Shown: positions 46,531 through 57,683 of the stretch, in pieces | How the letters are laid out: every line of letters begins with the position of its first letter | Position numbering within the stretch: position 1 is the stretch's first letter | Source of the DNA: Calliopsis andreniformis | Lineage: Eukaryota > Arthropoda > Insecta > Hymenoptera > Andrenidae | Length of the DNA: 64,000 nt | NCBI RefSeq assembly: GCF_051401765.1 | Contig: NC_135071.1 | Location: 5,868,961-5,932,960, forward strand | Reading direction: 5' to 3' | Notes under the pieces: generated by a model | The model's input: only the letters and a program-made list of their open reading frames with translations | What the model was told of the DNA's origin: nothing | The model's database searches: none | Position numbers and translations under genes: made by a program

Positions 46531-49500
46531 ACCACTACAAGGTGGACAACAGCCCTAATATTCCGTCGTATTATATACAAGATGACACCTACATAGGTGG
46601 TCCCACTTCGGTAACTTATTCAACTCTTCTTAAAGACGAAAAAATGTCACATGCGACAGTAAGTCGGCTTTTGCATGTTTCCAGATTATCAATAATACAT
46701 ATTATTATTAACAACTAAATTTTTAGATTTCCTAACAAATAAAAATCCAAAAGAGTTAAACCAATGGATCTGAAAGCCATACAATAGGTCTTCAGCCTCC
46801 CAACTATTGAGATACTTGTGATTAGGATACTCTTGAGTTAGATAACCTGGAAACACTGCAAAATCGAATAATTACGATTTATAAGAAAGTTCGTAAAATA
46901 TCAGGAATTTTTTAACGTCTTCAGCAGTCTGTAAAACGTAAATGTAAAACATGAATTATTGCAGAAAGAAATTATTTTCAGCAACTTCTTTAAGTTTCAA
47001 GCTTTCTTAAAATATTCCATCATAAACAAAAAATGTTTGTATCTCGGGAAGGAAGAGTCTGCGAACCTATGTTTTATACGACTTTTTTTCATTCTTAAGA
47101 AGAGTAAAATATGCTACCAAAGTGAAACCACCTACATTGACGTCACCCTGTAGATTAAAAGAATTAAAAACCTGAAGCTCTAATTACTTATATAGAAATC
47201 CTTTAAAAATGATTGAACTTAATAAAAGAGCATTATTGTTTGCAACAATTTAATGTATATAGCGCAGAAAACACCTTAAAGTTGATGTAAAGAAAAGGAT
47301 AACACTCTGGTCAATCTTGATGACACGGGATAATTATAATTGATAGAAAGCACAATAAGTGATGAACGAAAATGTGATCGTATAAAATATACTCCATTTG
47401 TGAACCGCGCTTGTCGTTTCGCAACAACATGGCGCAGCCAATCGGAGAAAGAGACGGAAGCAAAAAAAGAATATTCCTCCAGAAGTAGCCGATTACAGCG
47501 TCACTAATGTGACGCGTGTCGTTTCGTTTGTGAGGATTCTGACATCTCTCGAAAAATGCAAAGAACCGAATTCATTCAACTTCGATGTACAGTATTTAAG
47601 TATTACCCCGTTATAATCTCATCATTATATTCCATAAATCTCGAAATTATTTAGAGCCAACTAGCTTTATTCGTATAAGCTATCAATGTTGTCATTCATA
47701 CCTTTGCAAAACCAGAATGAACTATAAAGACATAAGTTGACTTCGAAAAACTGTCTCTATATATCGCTAACAGTGATCCATAAGGTTATAGCAAGAAGAC
47801 TGTAAACAAAAATATGACGATGTGCACTATGTCCATGTTATTTAAAATGAAATACACATTGCGAAATTATGACTGGAAAATGAACTAAACAAATTATATT
47901 TCACGCTTTTATCAATTTTTCGATATTTTCAATAAAGTTTAAATGAAAATGTTTTTTCACGTTTGTTACATATTTAACGCTTGACAATAATAGAATAAAT
48001 AAAATGTCAATAAAAACTTAAATATTCTGATTACTTTTTGCTCTTCATGCTAAAAAAAATTAATAAATGAAACTTCAAATTTGCTTTTAATAAAAGAGGA
48101 CCCCATACTTTAAATATTTATCACAATTACTCATTAATGATTAAGACATAGTAAGTTCTACAATCTTATGTCCATTTATCATCAGAATTTGTATGACTAG
48201 CATTCAATTTTCTTCTAAATTTCTTAAAAATTTAACTGAGACCTTTAACATTATATCTCAGTCAAAAATTGATGAAAAGCAATTTACTTCTTAAACTATA
48301 TGTAACTGTATTGATCAAAATGTGATATGAGCACACACAAATAAAAGTATATTTTTCCACAATGTTTTTGTTAAATAAGTGCAACATGCGAGAAAGTAAC
48401 ATAAAATTGTATCAATGATTAATCATCAATGATAAAAGATTGCATAACTGCATTGTGCATCCATGGCTATAAATGAATTTTAGCATGCAAGATTGGTTTT
48501 ATAGTTATGAATATTGCCAAACAATTGAATTGTTTTCTTCAAATTCTTCATAGCCCAATATATGTAATTGTATAATGTCAACAATTGCAATGTATTATGT
48601 AAAAACATACATAAGCATCTTAATACTACTTGCTTCGATAAATTCTTGTAGGAGCTTATCTAATCTGTTAAACAGACCACATGACTATAACTCATTCTTT
48701 TATGTTTCTCAAAGGGAATTATTTGACATATATTTTACTAATAAGTCATATTTTTGTATAATCTGCACAACTTAAAATATAAAGTAAAAGCAAGATGCGT
48801 TAGTTCTTTTGTAACATAAATATTATGAAAAGATATATTAAAACAATCTATGAAATGTATTTCATAGTGTACTCTAATATATTATAATTGATCTATACGA
48901 TTTCTTTAAAACTGTAAACAGAAGAATTTACTTTACTTCTATCGATAATAAATTGTAATGTATTCTGTATTTAATATATTTTAAATTGTGACAAATTTAA
49001 TTTATTAATATTATTCCTAAAAGAAATAATCATGCAACAGTCATTGAACTTACCACCACCAGAGTTCCAACAATTATCAGTCATCCCTGTTTATCCATCT
49101 GTAAAGTTGGCACTACATTATTACACTGATATCCAACTTGTTCAATTACATCACATCACAGATGTCTTGGCCAAAAGTATGCACCCTTGTCGCACTTTCC
49201 ACAAGCTTCTTATTACTGATAATCAAACTAACACTAACAAAAACACTTGTTTCATTTTTTGTTATCTCACAGCACTCCTTTGACCATAAAGTACCAAGCG
49301 ATTTCACACAATCATGCACTCACATATGAGCATCTATATTTGTGTGAATAACTTTCACAAGCACAATAATTTTTATCTCCGTTAATAGTTACATGTTATA
49401 CATTTGTTTACTCCGAAAAATGGCCTCAACAACTGTAAAGTATTGAAGGATCGTTGACACATTACATGTTACACATATCTCCTTTGTATTATATCGAACG

Positions 49501-50222
49501 TTCCAATTTGTTTACAAATTGATTTAGAATTGTTCTTTTGGAAAATGAAGTTAAAGAGTGAAAACTGAGAGTGAAGTCTAAATGGTTATACTAAACCAAA
49601 ATTGGGCAGTGCACATAAATATTAGAAATACTAAAATTTCTGGAATTATTAGCAGAAAATTGAGTAGTAGTTATAAGGATAGTTTCAAAAGACTAGATTG
49701 TTTAAATATAAAGCACATATTGAAAGTAACAACTTTAGAATATCTGCTCACAGATGCATAAAATGATAATTGATGCAATCTGCTTATTTGACACACTTTC
49801 AATGAAAAAATAAAAACTGAGTTTGTTTAATGAATCAAAATTGGGCAATCTATATTGATGTTAAAAATATCAAAATCTTAATAATTATTAATAGAAACTT
49901 AAAGAGTATTTATAGGTATAGTTTCAAGAAAATTCGCGAAGTTAAAATTTGCCTTTCTATTTTCTCACTAAAGAACAGCTAATACTTAAATCTCTTTAGT
50001 AGTGCTAAAAAAATAACTTGTAGCACATCAAACCTGAGGACTACGTAGAAAGAGACATAGTAAACAGAGAATGGCTGTCAAATGACAGAACTATTTAATC
50101 CAGATTCAATATCAGCCGCATTTTGGACGAAAAATGAATTGGAACGAGCAACACAAATACAAAATAGAGGTTATGAAACGCCCAAATAGAAGGTGTCACA
50201 GATGATCGTAGATCAAGGTTAC
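46531..50222. other. Unassigned AT-rich DNA, possible intron or intergenic
   Basis: No exon was recognised. 47400-47540 is GC-richer (GCGCAGCCAATCGGAGAAAG with a CCAAT motif at 47457; GTGACGCGTGTCGTTTCG at 47511) and could be a small regulatory patch. An 83-codon frame at 49032-49283 starts MQQSLNLPPPEFQQL but has no domain and no splice context. Confidence 0.35.
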
Positions 50223-50402
50223 TCAGTCGAATCGTAGAATCCCGATACTTATACCTGTTACGCGGATGCAACTTCGTATCACAACAATCAGCTCGATGCG
50301 TAGCCGTTTCTTGTCACGCGACCGACGAGGTCTCCCCTGTTCCCCAACGCAGTTCCGATTTGTTTAGCGACTTTTAGGTTAGTCTGACTGCAATAATCGC
50401 AG
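50223..50402 (+). other. Candidate non-coding first exon ending in a splice donor
   Basis: ATAATCGCAG ends at 50402 and is followed by GTGAGAGG, a strong match to the CAG/GTGAG donor consensus. Upstream, an initiator-like TCAGTC occurs at 50224. No long ORF lies in the segment, consistent with a 5'-UTR exon of a plus-strand gene. This is inference from signals only. Confidence 0.3.
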
Positions 50403-51440
50403 GTGAGAGGTCACAGTCCCGTGGGTCGAGAAATGAGAGAGCGCTTCTGAACCAGGCTCATCGTTCGGGCAAAAACAGTCGTGATACGTGATCGCTATGA
50501 AACGACAGCAACGGGGGGGGTCTATATTGTCCCGTTTACTCAGTTTCCTTCCTTCCTTCTATCCCTCCCCCTCCCCCCCAAACGCTTTTTCTCAGCCGCT
50601 CGCTCACTCCTCGTTACGTTCCCAGATAACTCTATCTTCCAATGCAAGGTTAAACACATTCGTGAATTTTGGTGGCTGACCACCGAAGCAGCTCCTCCTG
50701 CATACCGTTCCTTTCTTCTAGTCCCTCTCTGTCTTTCGCTTCATCGCACCTAGTCGCGTCTCTCTTGCTCCTTCACGGCATAGCGCAGAGCGGAAGAAAG
50801 GGGGAAAACTCATCTGGAAAATGGCTGCCGCTCGACAGCCACCGATTTATCCTCTTGCATGGCTACTCCTCGCGTGAATTCTAACACGGAACGGCGATTA
50901 TACTCTCGACGAGAGAGAGAGACTGATCGTTAATAGTGGGCCCTAGACGCCGGTACACAGCATGGAAGGATCGCACTACTTGCTACACCACACTCGCTAG
51001 AGATAGTTATACGTACTAGTTTCGGACGTCGGAGGACACCCTGTCTCGCGCACGCGGAAACAGTCGTTAAGTATCGTGATTCAATGGGCAATCACTGCAA
51101 CCAGCGGTTTAAAAATCATTCGATTCGCGTTCACGCGTACTCGCTACGGCAGTGACGTCGCTTCACCGTAATCACTCGGCTCTGTCTATCTCACTCGCTC
51201 GGCTCGCTTCTTCCTCTTTCGCTCGCTCGGCTCTCTTCGTCTCACTCGGCTCTCGTCGTCTCGCTTGCTTAGGTACATTCGCCACCTTACCGCTTCGGCT
51301 ATTATCGGTGAACTACGATGCTTATTCGGCACGTTGACTGACCAGTCACGATTGTCACTGACATCGTTCGTGACTCTTCGCCTCGCGTAACCTGATGTTG
51401 TGGTTGGTGTTTTCGGTAGCAATTGGAGCGGACTTTTCGT
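50223..51440. promoter_or_regulatory. CpG-rich island with likely promoter and 5'-UTR sequence
   Basis: The base composition changes sharply from AT-rich to GC/CpG-rich at about 50220 and back at about 51440. The island holds a TGACGTC (CRE-type) motif at 51153-51159, GAGA-type runs (GACGAGAGAGAGAGACTG near 50910), a C/T-rich tract (50530-50582), and degenerate repeats of CTCACTCGCTCGGCTCGC between 51188 and 51270. Such islands mark promoters and first, often non-coding, exons of insect genes. Several overlapping 60-90 codon frames here are products of the GC content. Which strand is transcribed is not settled; a plus-strand splice donor is listed separately. Confidence 0.55.
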
Positions 51441-51874
51441 AACACTGATTCTTCACAATACGAATATGTTAATAATGTATTTTAATATGCAACAATATAC
51501 AAAACATCAAAGTCAAATACACTTTGCAATATGTGGAGAATGAAATGAGTCATTCATTCAGATCCATTTCTCTAAGTATGTTTATGAAAATAGAAATTTA
51601 CGTAAACATCCGTAATTTAATGACTATCTAATTCCTTTAAAATTGATTTTGTTTACTTATTGCAACACTATTATAATGTTTATCTTACTGTGTTGTTTTG
51701 TGAGAGGATATTTTTATTATTAATATTATTACATGCTCGACGTAACATGTGAATCATTCATTATAACCAATCAAATTTTTATGACGGAACTACTGTTTGT
51801 ATGACGGAGCTATAAGATGAAGCCATGTCAGTTTTTAGGGTCGAGATGTTTAGATATAGTAAACAAATATGATA
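51441..51874. other. Unassigned AT-rich DNA
   Basis: Nothing recognised. A near-repeat ATGACGGAACTACTGTTTGT and ATGACGGAGCTATAAGATG occurs at 51781-51818. Confidence 0.3.
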
Positions 51875-52396
51875 TATACAGGATGCCCAATTTAACTGGA
51901 AACCCTTGAATCCAGCGCCCCTATCAGCCAGAAGTAGAAATACAAACGTCTTGTCCCCGTTCTAGATACCTCTTGAACGCTGGTTATAGCCTATTATGGA
52001 GCTGTCAATTCTGTAACCTAAATAAATGCAAATGAATCGATTCGTTCTTAAAAATGTTTATAAACTATATGCTTGGTTTAATTTGAATTTTTCATTTCGT
52101 GTCATCCAAAGAATGTAAATGTAATAATAATTGGTTGAACAATGCACAAGAGCTAATGTGTGTAATTAATAATCGTATGGACATGACAATATGATGAAAT
52201 AATAATTTATCGGCTCACTAGCATAGCAATGAGATATGATGAAGCACCATATTATCTAATTGTAAAGGATAGAAGGAGAGGTTATCCAACTTGTCACTTT
52301 GCAGGTTAAATTGTTACATCAAGAAACTTGCAAATTTATTGTCTCTCGTATACTTTAGCTTATTTATAAAAAATCTCTCTCGTCAGGTACCTTCCC

Positions 52397-52585
52397 TTAG
52401 GCATAAAAATTGGATCTGTTGCTCTTGTATTGAAGGATGAAGACAAACTTTTGGTTTTCATTTATAGGTTGATAAGTAAATGAAATCTTATGTCGAAGAT
52501 ATTGGAGAACAGTTTCTGAGAAATTAGCACTTTTATTAACAAATGTGTTAATTGAAGAATAACACAGTTTTGTGGCTGTAACCAA
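52397..52585 (-). other. 62-codon open frame in left arm of the palindrome
   Basis: The frame reads MVTATKLCYSSINTFVNKSA, then ETVLQYLRHKISFTY and NQKFVFILQY. It is identical, residue for residue, to the frame at 54843-55031 in the other arm. No domain is recognised. It could be a relic of an element-encoded protein; the identity of the two copies reflects the youth of the palindrome and not selection. Confidence 0.3.
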
Positions 52586-53245
52586 TTTATTAAATTCCAG
52601 TTCTTACGTTATATTTGTCATTGAGGTGGGACATTAATTCGATACACTGGTTTCAGAAAGTTTCTTGCCTCTCATTTCATATTATTATCAAAACTGTCTG
52701 CTATCAACATCGATGGTGCCCTCTTTCATTTAATTTGAAGCATTATAACAGATAGATCCGAAATAGTAAAATTTAATAATAAGTACACTAGTCTAGTTAG
52801 TTCTAATGTCCCTCAGGGACAAGTTAAATCTTATTCAACGATAATTCTAGGGTTGCTATTAATAGTATGTTTCTCCATTATATGAGTCACATAAAATTGT
52901 TTTACGCTACTGTCTATAAACATGAGAGCATTCTCTTATGGATTAATCTTTTGATGTAGGAAAAATGGTGTCATCAAAACAATCTTAGATTCAATATATT
53001 CAAGTATCTTATGATCCACTATTACCAGTATTCCTCCTTTGGATATCATATTTACCTCCTATCTATCTCTTAATAATCACTATCAAAAAATAGGTAATTC
53101 AGTTTTCTTGTCACTTCGATTTGTTCATCATTTCTCCGTACTCTTTGCCATGAGCGGTCTAAGGCTTCGTCTGTGGTGGTTGTTCATACAGATACACTTG
53201 CTTGTGTGTGGATGTTGAAGAGCGTGCAGGTTGGCCATGTTTCAT

Positions 53246-53509
53246 TTAGGGTTGTGACTTAGCAGGGTTGCAGAGGAGAAGCAAAGGTGTTGGTAGTTTA
53301 ACATCCCGTGTTGAATATGCTAACTCGAGGTTACTCCTATTTCTGGCTTGAGGCCTGGACCCCTTCGAGCTTCGGCCTGTGCTAGCTCTCTCCAATGTGC
53401 ACCTTTCTGTTTCTGTGTACGGACGGGAATACGTTACTGTTTTCCATTCAGTTGATGATTGCGAGGGAGGAGTCGGAACGGTAGAAGAGAATGTGTGGAC
53501 ATGGGCCAA
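53246..53509 (-). other. 87-codon open frame crossing left arm into centre
   Basis: The frame starts MAHVHTFSSTVPTPPSQSST in the unique centre and continues as WKTVTYSRPYTETERCTLER then RSSKGSRPQARNRSNLELAY in the arm. The arm-encoded part is also present in the right arm (plus strand, from about 54010) with a different upstream context. It is basic and Ser/Thr/Pro-rich; no domain is recognised. It may be the end of an element-encoded protein. Confidence 0.3.
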
Positions 53510-53625
53510 TGGTTTGAATAGAAAGACGAGTAAGATATTCCTTTCTAAAAATCAAATATATCTTTATTATATATGTATCTTTATTATAAATAATAGAGAG
53601 AACACAAGAAATCAATTGATATTAC

Positions 53626-53955
53626 TTGTGTGAAAATCTGATAACAGATAAGGAACTTGACTTTTTCCACTTCTTAATCCCTATTCCTGCCCTTGTATCT
53701 TATGGCCCTATCGTTCTTGGGAGTCCATTTCAAATCCAAAGATTCCCAGTGTTTGCTTTGCGACATACGAATAAAGTAGTCGGAAATGCAGCAGTTGTAG
53801 ATCACGATGCCTCAAACGAGCTTTGCTCGCGTAATTTTGATAATATTAACACAATAAAATTAGACATTTTCCCTCGTGCTCATCGACTGTATCATTCGGA
53901 TGAAAATGGAAACCTACTATTTGTGTCTTACGAGAAGTTCTCTGAAAACAATTGA
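53626..53955 (+). CDS. Hypothetical 109-aa ORF in the unique centre
   Basis: This is the longest frame in the 589-bp centre and lies entirely outside the arms. The first codon in the open frame is ATG-less or weak (the frame opens GTG at 53626). The product has a segment LDFFHFLIPIPALVSYGPIV that could be weakly hydrophobic, followed by PFQIQRFPVFALRHTNKVVG and an acidic C-terminal part ending YEKFSENN. No family is recognised. If the palindrome is a transposon this would be its cargo or a remnant of its enzyme; it could equally be chance. Confidence 0.25.
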   Translation: MCENLITDKELDFFHFLIPIPALVSYGPIVLGSPFQIQRFPVFALRHTNKVVGNAAVVDHDASNELCSRNFDNINTIKLDIFPRAHRLYHSDENGNLLFVSYEKFSENN

Positions 53956-54842
53956 GAGCAGTAATTTCCAGGAGTTTTCTCTTGGGGCACGAATGATAAT
54001 TAGACCTATACACACAAACAGAAGGGTGCACATTGGAGAAAGCTAGCACAGGCCGAAGCTCGAAGGGGTCCAGGCCTCAAGCCAGAAATAGGAGTAACCT
54101 CGAGTTAGCATATTCAACACGGGATGTTAAACTACCAACACCTTTGCTTCTCCTCTGCAACCCTGCCAAGTCACAACCCTAAATGAAACATGGCCAACCT
54201 GCACGCTCTTCAACATCCACACACAAGCAAGTGTATCTGTATGAACAACCACCACAGACGAAGCCTTAGACCGCTCATGGCAAAGAGTACGGAGAAATGA
54301 TGAACAAATCAAAGTGACAAGAAAACTGAATTACCTATTTTTTGATAGTGATCATTAAGAGATAGATAGGAGGTAAATATGATATCCAAAGGAGGAATAC
54401 TGGTAATAGTGGATCATAAGATACTTGAATATATTGAATCTAAGATTGTTTTGATGACACCATTTTTCCTACATCAAAAGATTAATCCATAAGAGAATGC
54501 TCTCATGTTTATAGACAGTAGCGTAAAACAATTTTATGTGACTCATATAATGGAGAAACATACTATTAATAGCAACCCTAGAATTATCGTTGAATAAGAT
54601 TTAACTTGTCCCTGAGGGACATTAGAACTAACTAGACTAGTGTACTTATTATTAAATTTTACTATTTCGGATCTATCTGTTATAATGCTTCAAATTAAAT
54701 GAAAGAGGGCACCATCGATGTTGATAGCAGACAGTTTTGATAATAATATGAAATGAGAGGCAAGAAACTTTCTGAAACCAGTGTATCGAATTAATGTCCC
54801 ACCTCAATGACAAATATAACGTAAGAACTGGAATTTAATAAA

Positions 54843-55031
54843 TTGGTTACAGCCACAAAACTGTGTTATTCTTCAATTAACACATTTGTTAATAAAAGTG
54901 CTAATTTCTCAGAAACTGTTCTCCAATATCTTCGACATAAGATTTCATTTACTTATCAACCTATAAATGAAAACCAAAAGTTTGTCTTCATCCTTCAATA
55001 CAAGAGCAACAGATCCAATTTTTATGCCTAA
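54843..55031 (+). other. 62-codon open frame in right arm of the palindrome
   Basis: Mirror copy of the frame at 52397-52585 with the same translation. See that entry. Confidence 0.3.
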
Positions 55032-55553
55032 GGGAAGGTACCTGACGAGAGAGATTTTTTATAAATAAGCTAAAGTATACGAGAGACAATAAATTTGCAA
55101 GTTTCTTGATGTAACAATTTAACCTGCAAAGTGACAAGTTGGATAACCTCTCCTTCTATCCTTTACAATTAGATAATATGGTGCTTCATCATATCTCATT
55201 GCTATGCTAGTGAGCCGATAAATTATTATTTCATCATATTGCCATGTCCATACGATTATTAATTACACACATTAGCTCTTGTGCATTGTTCAACCAATTA
55301 TTATTACATTTACATTCTTTGGATGACACGAAATGAAAAATTCAAATTAAACCAAGCATAAAGTTTAGAAACATTTTTAAGAACGAATCGATTCATTTGC
55401 ATTTATTTAGGTTACAGAATTGACAGCTCCATAATAGGCTATAACCAGCGTTCAAGAGGTATCTAGAACGGGGACAAGACGTTTGTATTTCCACTTCTGG
55501 CCGATAGGGGTGCTGGATTCAAGGGTTTCCAGTTAAATTGAACACCCTATATG

Positions 55554-55915
55554 ACATACAGTATAGCTTAACTGGAAACCCTGAAAGTGCTGCGTCTAGC
55601 GGTGAGAAGCGACTAACTTCTCGTTGGAGCCGTAAGAGGTCTGTAGTAGTTCTTTCCGTGTCGGTAATACGACAATATTGGTTTGAATTTTGGATTTTGT
55701 CTATATCCAAGGATCTGTGAATCTAACCTTTTAACTCAAGTAACTCCTGCATGAATGTATCGATTTTTGTGGTTAATAATCGTTCGAACAATGCAATATG
55801 ATGGAATAATAATGTAATAACCTATTAGCATACGAATGAAATGATTAAATACCGTATTATTTCATTGTGAAGAAAAGAAGGATAGGTAAGGATAGGACAA
55901 AACTTTCTGTACACT
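55554..55915 (+). repeat. Diverged third copy of the palindrome arm
   Basis: ACAGTATAGCTTAACTGGAA followed by ACCCTGAAAGTGCTGCG resembles the left end of the palindrome (ACAGGATGCCCAATTTAACT, then GGAAACCCTTGAATCCAGCG) in the same orientation. Further matches in order are AATAATCGTTCGAACAATGC with CAATATGATGGAATAATAAT and TAGCATACGAATGA (left arm: AATAATCGTATGGACATGAC, AATATGATGAAATAATAATT, TAGCATAGCAATGA) and AAGAAGGATAGG. It is much more diverged than the two arms are from each other and ends without the inner half of the arm. Confidence 0.6.
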
Positions 55916-56039
55916 CAATCAAAAATATAGTTTATCCCTGTGTGTCTCAACTACTACCAATGTATAACAGCTGTCATTGTAATGAGCAAAATATAATAAA
56001 ATTTAATTTTTTATTATAATTCATATATATTTATATGAA

Positions 56040-56125
56040 AGTAAAGTTATGATATAATATTATTGGTATAATAATAATTACCAATTATTGGTATAATAAT
56101 AATTATACCAATTATATTTTTACTA
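56040..56125. repeat. AT-rich tandem/palindromic repeat
   Basis: TTATTGGTATAATAATAATT occurs twice (56060 and 56090) and its inverse AATTATTATTATACCAATT overlaps them, forming a small self-complementary cluster. The composition suggests simple-sequence origin. Confidence 0.6.
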
Positions 56126-56389
56126 TCCATGTGACTATTTATATTATATTGTAATATTTTCTTTTATTATTACAATTTTTCTAAATTTTTGAAAATATTT
56201 ATATGTATAAAATAATAATGTCAAAAGTAATTATTAAATGAAATAAAATTATTCAAATAATACATACCTCTCTAATACGATTGTATATACATTTCTAAAA
56301 TACTTATTTCTGGTACAATCTTTAATTAGAACATTATTTGTTAACAAACTATTAGAAAATAATTTTTTAATATGAGATTACCACAGAGG

Positions 56390-56660
56390 CTATGATATTA
56401 CGCTTAAAATATTCCGCGTTTTCCACTGTTTCTTCGATATCTGTCTTTCTTCTTTTACGTGCTGCCCCATAGGAAGGGACGGAAACATATTTCTTTCCAG
56501 AACTAATAATGCTGTCCCTATGATGTGCACGATCTGTACGGCTTTCGGGGACACGAACATCAAGGGTTCCAACCTTCCGACAGAAGTTTCACCTCTGTAA
56601 GAATGCTCTGTGCTACTACTACTACTACTACTATTATGTATACTCGTCTGGGGTTTGACA
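56390..56660 (-). CDS. Probable terminal coding exon of a host gene (product unknown)
   Basis: On the minus strand a pyrimidine-rich tract ending TTTATTTTATAG (acceptor AG = plus 56661-56662) is followed by an open frame in phase 1 that runs to TAG at 56390-56392. It encodes 89 residues: VKPQTSIHNSSSSSSTEHSY, then GETSVGRLEPLMFVSPKAVQ, IVHIIGTALLVLERNMF, PSLPMGQHVKEERQ and a basic end. Composition is clearly more GC-rich and codon-like than the flanks. The Ser run comes from an AGT repeat. The IVHIIGTALLVL stretch is hydrophobic but short. A GTAAAAG donor-like site after MGQH could instead end the exon earlier. TAATAAAA-type poly(A) signals lie downstream near 56160. Upstream exons would lie to the right, beyond 60 kb or past the window. 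I do not recognise the family. Confidence 0.6.
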
Positions 56661-56757
56661 CTATAAAATAAACACTGTTAATACAAAGTGTATACAAGTG
56701 TTAAAATTTTGTTAACCTTAGTATTTGATTTATTTAAATTAGATAATTCAAAATTAA

Positions 56758-56978
56758 CACGTTCCCTGCCACGTGGGACGCATGCGCCCCACTAAACTTT
56801 CCGTTCAACGTTCAAGCCATCTGATATCGTCATTGTAAAATGAAGAATTTTAAAAAAATTTATTATAACGTAAGGCATACGTTAGAAATAAAAAAAAACA
56901 AAAGTCTAAAGCGTGGGGCGTATACACCCCACACGGCCTGAACGGAAAGTCTACAAAAAACGATCAGCAGGGAACGTG
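56758..56978. mobile_element. piggyBac-like MITE (221 bp)
   Basis: The ends CACGTTCCCTGC and GCAGGGAACGTG are perfect inverted repeats, each flanked by TTAA (56754-56757 and 56979-56982). Inner mirrors are GGGACGCATGCGCCCCAC against GTGGGGCGTATACACCCCAC and ACTTTCCGTTCA against TGAACGGAAAGT. It is non-coding and sits just upstream (minus-strand sense) of the probable exon, inside its intron. Confidence 0.9.
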
Positions 56979-56982
56979 TTAA

Positions 56983-57300
56983 ATTCGAATAATTTTTTAA
57001 TCAAATATATTATTTTTTTAATCTACTATTGGATGTAAATTATATATTTTTTTATGAATGTTGTTATTTATACAAATATGTACATACATGTTCAATTTTT
57101 CAACTGAAATGTGTACTTAGCGAATTCTCATATGGATATACTTTTAATCAATAATAATAATAAATATTTGAGTGTATACATGTATTCAGTTATTACTACA
57201 ATAAAGTAATACTTCATCAAAACCATTTATTTTAAATAGAATTTTCATGAAATAATGATTAGTTATTTTAATTTAATAATTAATTAAAATTAATACGTAC
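56983..57300. other. AT-rich intronic or intergenic DNA
   Basis: No feature recognised. Confidence 0.3.
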
Positions 57301-57571
57301 TGTTACGGATTTGGGGAGCTGCCGGCTACTCCTCATACGAGCTGCGAACTCGTGTCCGCCGCGATGACATAATAAATGTTAACTTAACTAGTTACCTTAA
57401 TTAGTTTATTTACAAAATAACCAAGTGTTTTATGTTTCAACTCGACGTTTTAACGTTTTCACGCTGGCAGTTGTCAGTTAACTCTGGTTGATCGATGCTC
57501 AAAGACGTTTTCCTCGGCCGTCTTCACATTCCTCGTTGCGAGCACAGCAGTAATGCCCATGTACCGCAACA
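57301..57571 (-). repeat. 3' LTR (left)
   Basis: 271 bp, from TGTTACGGATTTGGGGAGCT to GTACCGCAACA. On the minus strand it starts TGTTGCGG and ends CCGTAACA. Its partner at 60103-60378 differs by many substitutions and extra bases near the far end (TATACTCGGTGCTCGCAATA against TGTACCGCAACA). Confidence 0.85.
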
Positions 57572-57590
57572 GTGCTTCCCTCCTTCAAAG
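57572..57590 (-). other. Polypurine tract
   Basis: Minus strand GAAGGAGGGAAGCAC immediately precedes the start (TGTTGCGG) of the 3' LTR, the expected place for the plus-strand primer of reverse transcription. Confidence 0.6.
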
Positions 57591-57683
57591 AGCGGGCGTC
57601 CCGACCGCATCAAATTGTGTCCTTTGGAACGGCCGGGCAGAAACTCCTTGGTAACTCCTGTCTGGAAAAAGAGGTATACGTAA

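Larger units (their letters stand above)
51875..55553. mobile_element. Giant foldback/palindromic element, 3.68 kb
   Basis: 51875-53419 and 54009-55553 are inverted repeats of 1,545 bp. The mirror relation (sum of paired coordinates 107428) holds both at the outer end (AATTTAACT at 51889 with AGTTAAATT at 55531) and at the inner end (CCAATGTGC at 53392 with GCACATTGG at 54028), so there is no net indel. Only scattered mismatches were noticed, mostly near the outer ends. The outer ends read TATACAGGATGCCCAATTTA and, on the other strand, TATAGGGTGTTCAATTTA, like transposon termini. No coding frame spans an arm intact. The 589-bp centre is unique and has a 109-codon ORF. Alternatives are a recent inverted duplication or an assembly artefact. 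Confidence 0.8.

Noticed and set aside
46531..46720. 64-codon frame after the TTAA MITE
   Set aside because: No domain and no repeat partner; probably chance.
49032..49283. Coding exon MQQSLNLPPPEFQQL
   Set aside because: Composition is like the flanks, no splice signals were seen and no family was recognised.
50481..51422. Several 60-90 codon frames in the CpG-rich island
   Set aside because: They overlap in several frames on both strands, as expected from low stop-codon density in GC-rich DNA.
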